The translations under genes were made by a program, and so were the position numbers. A stretch of DNA of 47,754 nt, taken from the NCBI GenBank assembly GCA_944389545.1, contig CALXMT010000004.1:72201-119954 (forward strand). Reading direction: 5' to 3'. The notes under the pieces are model-generated. The model had not been told where the DNA came from and made no database searches. It worked only from the letters and a program-made list of their open reading frames with translations. The stretch's first letter is position 1; each line of letters opens with the position of its first letter. The stretch is from an uncultured Kiritimatiellota bacterium (GTDB lineage: Bacteria; Verrucomicrobiota; Kiritimatiellia; RFP12; DVOR01). Below, piece by piece: positions 43,573-47,754 of the stretch.

Positions 43573-44676
43573 ATGGAGAAGAAGATCGAGGAGATCCTGG
43601 CCAGCTTTGCCGTCAAGGGCACGCCGGTCGAGGCCAAGCCTTACGGCAGCGGCCACATCAACGACACCTATCGCGTCACCACGGAGGAGCCCGATGGCAC
43701 GCGCCACCTCTACACCCTGCAGCGCATCAACCACGCCGTCTTCCGCAAGCCGCAGCAGGTGATGGACAACATCGAGCGCACGCTCGCCCACCTCGGCTCG
43801 AAGGCCGCGCAGTATCCCGACGTCAAGGTCCTCTCCCTGGTCCACACCCGCGAGCAGCGTAACTGCATGCGCACCTTCTCCGGCAAGTGGTGGCGGCTCT
43901 ACGACTTCATCGACGGGGTGGAGAGCTACGACAACGTGCGCGACCCGGACATCGCCTTTGAGGCCGCGCGCGGTTTCGCGCAGTTCCAGAACATGATGGC
44001 CGACCTGCCCGCCCCGCGGCTCTACGAGACCATCCCCTACTTCCACCACACCCCGATGCGCTACGCGACGCTCGAGGAGGCCGCCTATCAGGACATCCGC
44101 AACCGCGCCGATGAGGTCGCCGAGGAACTCGAGTTCGTGCGCCAGCGCCGCCACCTGGTGGCCCACCTGCTCAACCGCTACCTGCGCGGGCAGATCCCCG
44201 AGCGCATCACCCACAACGACACCAAGATCAACAACGCCCTCTTCGACCCCACCACCAAGCGGTGCGTCGCCGTCGTTGACCTGGACACCGTGATGCCCGG
44301 CCTCGCGCTCTACGACTTCGGCGACCTCTGCCGCACCACCTGCAGCACCGCCGACGAATCCGAGCCCGACCCCGACAACGTCCACTTCGACATCTCCATG
44401 TTCGAGGCCGTCACCGCCGGGTATCTCGACACCGCCCGCTTCCTCGTCCCCGCGGAAATCCAGGAGCTCGCCTTCTCCGCGTGGCTCCTCCCCTTCATGG
44501 TCGGCATCCGCTTCCTCACGGACTACCTCCAGGGCGACACCTACTTCAAGACCCACTACCCCAAACAGAACGTCGACCGCTGCCACACGCAGTTCCGTCT
44601 CGTTCAATGCATGGAAGACGCCCGCGAAGAGATGCAGGCCGTCGTCCAGCGTTGCGCCCGCGCCGTCGGGCGTTGA
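43573..44676 (+). CDS. N-acetylhexosamine 1-kinase-like (NahK family), paralogue 2
   Basis: The 367-residue paralogue of the gene just upstream shares the motifs YGSGHINDTYR, LQRINHAVF, WWRLYDFIDGVESYD, THNDTKINNALFD and VVDLDTVMPGLALYDFGDLCRT, and the C-terminal FLTDYLQGDTYFKTHYPKQN. All catalytic residues are kept, so both copies are probably active, perhaps on GlcNAc and GalNAc respectively; that division is inference. GGGAGA precedes the ATG. The gene follows a strong intergenic hairpin and is 30 bases before nagB. Confidence 0.82.
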   Translation: MEKKIEEILASFAVKGTPVEAKPYGSGHINDTYRVTTEEPDGTRHLYTLQRINHAVFRKPQQVMDNIERTLAHLGSKAAQYPDVKVLSLVHTREQRNCMRTFSGKWWRLYDFIDGVESYDNVRDPDIAFEAARGFAQFQNMMADLPAPRLYETIPYFHHTPMRYATLEEAAYQDIRNRADEVAEELEFVRQRRHLVAHLLNRYLRGQIPERITHNDTKINNALFDPTTKRCVAVVDLDTVMPGLALYDFGDLCRTTCSTADESEPDPDNVHFDISMFEAVTAGYLDTARFLVPAEIQELAFSAWLLPFMVGIRFLTDYLQGDTYFKTHYPKQNVDRCHTQFRLVQCMEDAREEMQAVVQRCARAVGR

Positions 44677-44706
44677 ACCCCTCTCTGAAAACCGAAAGGA
44701 CAAATC

Positions 44707-45492
44707 ATGAAAGTCGCAATCGTTCAGAACCCCGAAGAAGGCAGCCGCCTGGCCGCCAGCATCTTCATCGACCAGGTGAAGCAGAACCCCAAGACCGTCC
44801 TCGGCCTCGCCACCGGCTCCACTCCCGTCATGATGTACAAGCTCCTCGCCGAGGCTTGCAAGGCCGGCGTCGTCTCCTTCAAGGACTGCCAGAGCTTCAA
44901 CCTCGATGAGTACCTCGGCTTGGCCCCCGAGCACGACCAGAGCTACCACTACTTCATGAAGACCCAGCTCTTCGACCATATCGACATCGACCAGGCCAAG
45001 ACCCACGTGCCCGACGGCCTCGCCAAGGACATCGGCAAGTCCTGCCGCGCCTACGAAGAGGCCATCAAGGCCGCCGGCGGCGTCGACATCCAGCTCCTCG
45101 GCATCGGCTCCGACGGCCACATCGCCTTCAACGAGCCCGGTTGCTCCCTCGCCTGTCGCACCCACAGCCAGGTGCTCACCCAGCAGACCATCCGCGACAA
45201 CGCCCGCCTCTTCTTCCACGACAAGATCGACGAAGTGCCCACCCAGGCCGTCACCATGGGCATCGGCACCATCATGGATGCCCGCAAGGTCGTCCTCCTC
45301 GCCTTCGGCAAGGGCAAGCAAGACGCCATCCTCGGCCTCGTCGAGGGCCCCGTCACCGCCATGTGCCCCTGCTCCGCCCTGCAGTACCACAACGACTGCA
45401 TCGTCATCTGCGACGAAGAGGCCGCCGGCAAGCTCCGCAACAAGGATTACTACAAGTACATCTTCTCCCAGACCGGCACCTCCAACGTCTGA
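44707..45492 (+). CDS. nagB: Glucosamine-6-phosphate deaminase
   Basis: The 261-residue protein matches NagB: LGLATGSTPVMMY (phosphate loop), SFNLDEYLGL with the catalytic Asp, LLGIGSDGHIAFNEPG holding the Asp-His-Glu set, TMGIGTIMDARKVVLLAFG, and GPVTAMCPCSALQYH. It converts glucosamine-6-phosphate to fructose-6-phosphate and ammonia. NagA, which would feed it from GlcNAc-6-phosphate, is not in the window, and the kinases upstream make 1-phosphates, so the two branches of amino-sugar use seem to be co-regulated rather than sequential. AAAGGA precedes the ATG. Confidence 0.94.
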   Translation: MKVAIVQNPEEGSRLAASIFIDQVKQNPKTVLGLATGSTPVMMYKLLAEACKAGVVSFKDCQSFNLDEYLGLAPEHDQSYHYFMKTQLFDHIDIDQAKTHVPDGLAKDIGKSCRAYEEAIKAAGGVDIQLLGIGSDGHIAFNEPGCSLACRTHSQVLTQQTIRDNARLFFHDKIDEVPTQAVTMGIGTIMDARKVVLLAFGKGKQDAILGLVEGPVTAMCPCSALQYHNDCIVICDEEAAGKLRNKDYYKYIFSQTGTSNV

Positions 45493-45511
45493 GGCACGCC
45501 CCTGGCACTCC

Positions 45512-45538
45512 AAAAGGCGCGGTCCCCGCGCCTTTTTT
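45512..45538 (+). terminator. Terminator after nagB
   Basis: AAAAGGCGCGG pairs with CCGCGCCTTTT across TCC; stem core 45516-45522 with 45526-45532, followed by six T. Confidence 0.92.
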
Positions 45539-46015
45539 GTTGTCGTTTTACCACGAAGACACGGGCGCTCTATCGGAGCGCCCGGCTGATTGGCTGATTG
45601 GAAAGCAAAGCGTGACCGTTCGGCGCGTTGCGCCTCTCTCCCTATCCCCATCCCTTGCGTTTCTGTGACATTCTTGGAAATCGCAAAAGCCGCAGCGTAG
45701 GGAACGCAGATTGCGCAGATTGATGCAGATTTGGGGCGTGCTGGCGCACGCCGGGAGGACGCACAATTGGAAGCTTGGAAGTTTGGAGGCTTGGAGGCTT
45801 GGTTTGATTGGGAGGGGCTGCGCCCCACACCTCTTCCTCCACTCGGTCGCGCGCTTGCCGCACGCTACTGAACCATCCTGTGGGGTCTTGAGTGCTTTCA
45901 AGAAACGACAGAAGCGCAAGGGATGGGCACGGTAGAGAGGCCCACAGGGCCGAACGGTGAAGTGCCCAGGCCCTTGCGCTCCTTTGCGTTTTCGTGGAAA
46001 ACAAGGCAGCGCCCC
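45539..46015. repeat. Repeat spacer between nagB and TPR gene
   Basis: There is no gene. It has a GGGCGCTCTATCGGAGCGCCC hairpin (about 45566-45583), GCTGATTGG, the right half of the 68-bp module (45615-45665), GGAACGCAGATTGCGCAG stretches, GGCGTGCTGGCGCACGCC (45735-45752), the purine tract (45768-45805), GGGGCTGCGCCCC, GCGCGCTTGCCGCACGC and a complete inverted 68-bp module (45913-45980). Confidence 0.8.
45913..45980 (-). repeat. 68-bp covarying hairpin module, copy 3
   Basis: On the minus strand: outer stem AGCGCAAGGG / CCCTTGCGCT, middle stem GGGCAC / GTGCCC, inner hairpin GGCCC-TGT-GGGCC. The second outer pair is G-C here and A-T in the other copies. Confidence 0.82.
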
Positions 46016-46044
46016 TTGCGTAATGTGCGCGGGTGTGGCATAAT
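46016..46044 (+). promoter_or_regulatory. Promoter of TPR gene
   Basis: -35 TTGCGT (46016-46021), 17 bases, -10 CATAAT (46039-46044) with TGTGG before it. The ATG follows 35 bases later with GGAAAGGAG as ribosome-binding site. Confidence 0.7.
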
Positions 46045-46079
46045 AACGACACGTAACAGAATCGGAAAGGAGCCCTCCA

Positions 46080-47474
46080 ATGGCAGAGAGCATGGCGGAT
46101 TTGCAAAAGAAGATGAAGGCCCAGAACTTCCAGATGAAGGCGACCCAGGCGGCGGAGCGAGGGGCGCTCGATGTCGCGCTCTCGCTGTATCGCCAGGCTT
46201 TGGCGCTGAACCCGCACGATGAGAGTATCCGGCGGCAGTTCCATGAGACGCGTGTCCGCCTCTTCCTTCAGAAGAAGAAGGGCGGGCTGGGCGCGGCGTT
46301 CGCCGAGATGGGCGCGCAGATGAAGCTCTCCAAGGCGCAGGGGCTGATCAAGAAGGGCCAACTCGAGGAGGCGCTTGAGCTGGCGGAAGAGGCGATGGAC
46401 GCCAACCCGCTCTCGCCGAAACTCAACGAGCTTTACTTCGACATCGCCCAGCGCACCAACCACCCCGAGGCGATGCTCTCGGCCATGGAGGCGCTCTCCT
46501 CCTCCGCGCCCAACGACATCGACCTGATGCTCCGCCTGGGCAAGACTTATATGCAGGCGGGAGTCTATGGCCGTGCGCGCGACTGCTTCCAGAAGGCCGC
46601 GCAGGCGAAGCCCTCGGACCTCACCATCCAGAAGTTGTTGAAGGACGCGATGGCCCGCGACACCATGACGGCGGGCGGCTGGGAGGCCAACGCCGGCAAG
46701 CGCGGCGGCTTCCAGGCCCTCATCCGCGACAAGGAACTCGCCGCCAAGCTCGACCGCGAGGCCAAGGCCCAGGTGACGGGCGACGACGCCGAGGCCCTCA
46801 TCGCCGAGGCCAAGGCCAAGATTGAGCGCGAGCCCAAGAACGTCAACTACTACCGCGGCCTGGCCCGTATCTACATCCAGAACAAGCGCTTCGACGAGGC
46901 CCTCGCGACCTTCGACGCCGCCCGCAAGGTGAACCCCTCCGACCCCGAACTCGACCGCAACTGGGCCGACACCAAGATCAAGGCCTACGAGGCCGAAATC
47001 GAGGCCCTCCGCGCCGAAGGCAAGGAAGAGGAGGCCTACGATAAGGAAGTGGAGAAGGCGCAGTTCGCCTTCGACGACCTCCTCCGCCGCGTGGAGAGCT
47101 ACCCCAACGACCTGGGCCTGCGCTACGAACTCGGCGTGGTCTACTACGACAACGAGGCCTACGACGACGCCATTCAGCAGTTCCAGCTGGCCCAGAAGAG
47201 CCCCAAGCACCGTCTGGAGGCCCTCTACTACCTCGCCTGCTGCTTCAAGGCCAAGGGCCAGCCCGACATGGCCGTCATGCAGCTCGAGGCCGCCAACAGC
47301 CAGCTCCCCACCATGGACGACCTCAAGAAGCGCGTGGTCTACACCCTCGGCGTCATCGCCGAAGAGGCCGGCGACAACGCCAAGGCCTTCGACTACTACA
47401 AGGACGTCTACGCCGCCGACATCGGCTTCATGGACATCGGCGAGCGCATGCAGCGCCTTCACGCGGCTAAGTGA
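46080..47474 (+). CDS. Tetratricopeptide-repeat protein
   Basis: The 464-residue protein is helical throughout and shows several TPR-like units, for example ALSLYRQALALNPHDESI (about residues 33-50), EEALELAEEAMDANPLSP, GRARDCFQKAAQAKPSD, DEALATFDAARKVNPSD and DAIQQFQLAQKSPKH. It has no signal peptide or membrane helix, so a cytoplasmic scaffold is likely. A charged segment (EAEIEALRAEGKEEEAYDKE, about 302-321) may be coiled coil. No enzymatic domain is visible and the partner cannot be inferred from neighbours. It is a single-gene transcript with its own promoter and a strong terminator. Confidence 0.85.
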   Translation: MAESMADLQKKMKAQNFQMKATQAAERGALDVALSLYRQALALNPHDESIRRQFHETRVRLFLQKKKGGLGAAFAEMGAQMKLSKAQGLIKKGQLEEALELAEEAMDANPLSPKLNELYFDIAQRTNHPEAMLSAMEALSSSAPNDIDLMLRLGKTYMQAGVYGRARDCFQKAAQAKPSDLTIQKLLKDAMARDTMTAGGWEANAGKRGGFQALIRDKELAAKLDREAKAQVTGDDAEALIAEAKAKIEREPKNVNYYRGLARIYIQNKRFDEALATFDAARKVNPSDPELDRNWADTKIKAYEAEIEALRAEGKEEEAYDKEVEKAQFAFDDLLRRVESYPNDLGLRYELGVVYYDNEAYDDAIQQFQLAQKSPKHRLEALYYLACCFKAKGQPDMAVMQLEAANSQLPTMDDLKKRVVYTLGVIAEEAGDNAKAFDYYKDVYAADIGFMDIGERMQRLHAAK

Positions 47475-47495
47475 GCTGATTCACCGATTCGCTGA

Positions 47496-47529
47496 CAGAA
47501 AGGCTGTGGGTGCTCCCACAGCCTTTCTG
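47496..47529 (+). terminator. Long hairpin terminator of TPR gene
   Basis: CAGAAAGGCTGTGGG (47496-47510) pairs perfectly with CCCACAGCCTTTCTG (47515-47529) across TGCT, 15 bp. The T-rich stretch after it is TTGTTTG. Confidence 0.82.
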
Positions 47530-47754
47530 TTGTTTGCTCGGAGAACGAAACGCGGCTGTCACAAAGGACACGAAGAACCACCGTGCAGGCGCGAAGCGCC
47601 AAACCTTCCACGGCTAAGGAACACAAAGAAAGGCAACGCAGGGGGCGGGCTGTGCGTGCGCACAAGGCGCACGTCCGGCCTGAAGAATGCAAGTGTTTTT
47701 GCGCAGGTGTTGGGGTTAGGCTGGAAATGGCAGGAATGCGGCGTAGTTGTCGGA
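47530..47754. repeat. Start of a composite repeat spacer, cut by window edge
   Basis: CACAAAGGACACGAAGAACCAC, core hairpin GGCGCGAAGCGCC (47583-47615), CACAAAG, and GTGCGCACAAGGCGCAC are visible. The last 70 bases are not recognised and have no clear gene start. Confidence 0.7.

Overview
The window is 47.8 kb of GC-rich bacterial chromosome carrying about 27 protein genes, one tRNA and, between the operons, unusually long spacers built from palindromic repeat modules. The gene set (ClpC with a UVR motif, Rho with a long disordered N-terminus, BioG/BioC, tandem N-acetylhexosamine kinases, PEGA and FHA proteins) together with these spacers suggests an uncultured, probably gut-associated member of the Verrucomicrobiota/Kiritimatiellota group. 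That assignment is inference. No 16S rRNA, phage or transposase gene is present.

Layout. 1-1739: end of a methyltransferase gene, then a NamZ-like (DUF1343) gene. 2446-6159 (minus): TatD nuclease, then an FHA gene and a PEGA gene that overlap by one base. 6931-7854 (minus): two related small membrane proteins, the first with a zinc ribbon. 8374-11711 (minus): operon coaE-rho-UbiA-family prenyltransferase. 12291-17869 (plus): tightly packed operon of a YmdB-like phosphodiesterase, a DinG-like helicase, bioA and queA. 17976-19088: mannose-1-phosphate guanylyltransferase. 19784-22485: homoserine dehydrogenase and aspartate kinase. 23428-26043 (minus): clpC. 26852-28321 (minus): MtaB-type methylthiotransferase behind a short C10-peptidase-like fragment. 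29901-31388: AlbA_2/ATPase-type regulator behind palindromic operators. 32431-34822 (minus): bioG-bioC-lysozyme-like operon. 35575-40776: strong promoter, a roughly 200-nt highly structured RNA with a pseudoknot, a methyltransferase-like protein and a 1340-residue GIY-YIG/helicase/methyltransferase protein, together a restriction-modification locus. 41239-41322: tRNA-Leu(GAG). 42378-45492: two N-acetylhexosamine 1-kinases and nagB for amino-sugar salvage. 46080-47474: TPR protein.

Spacers. Most gaps between operons are mosaics of the same modules: GGAAGCTTGGAAG purine tracts, GCTGATTGG repeats, 9-bp AGGACCTAT repeats, 7-bp GTTCTCC repeats, and many short hairpins. The modules keep a similar order in different spacers and occur in both orientations. 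Two modules show compensatory base changes between copies, which indicates that a folded form matters. Repeat sequence has also entered genes: it supplies the last codons and stop of three genes and an in-frame insert of about 21 codons in the mannose-1-phosphate guanylyltransferase.

Transcription signals. Thirteen promoters can be proposed; twelve have an extended -10 (TGn before a TAnACT-like hexamer). Three genes start exactly six bases after the -10, so their mRNAs are probably leaderless. The most novel candidates are the structured RNA in front of the restriction-modification genes and the covarying repeat modules.
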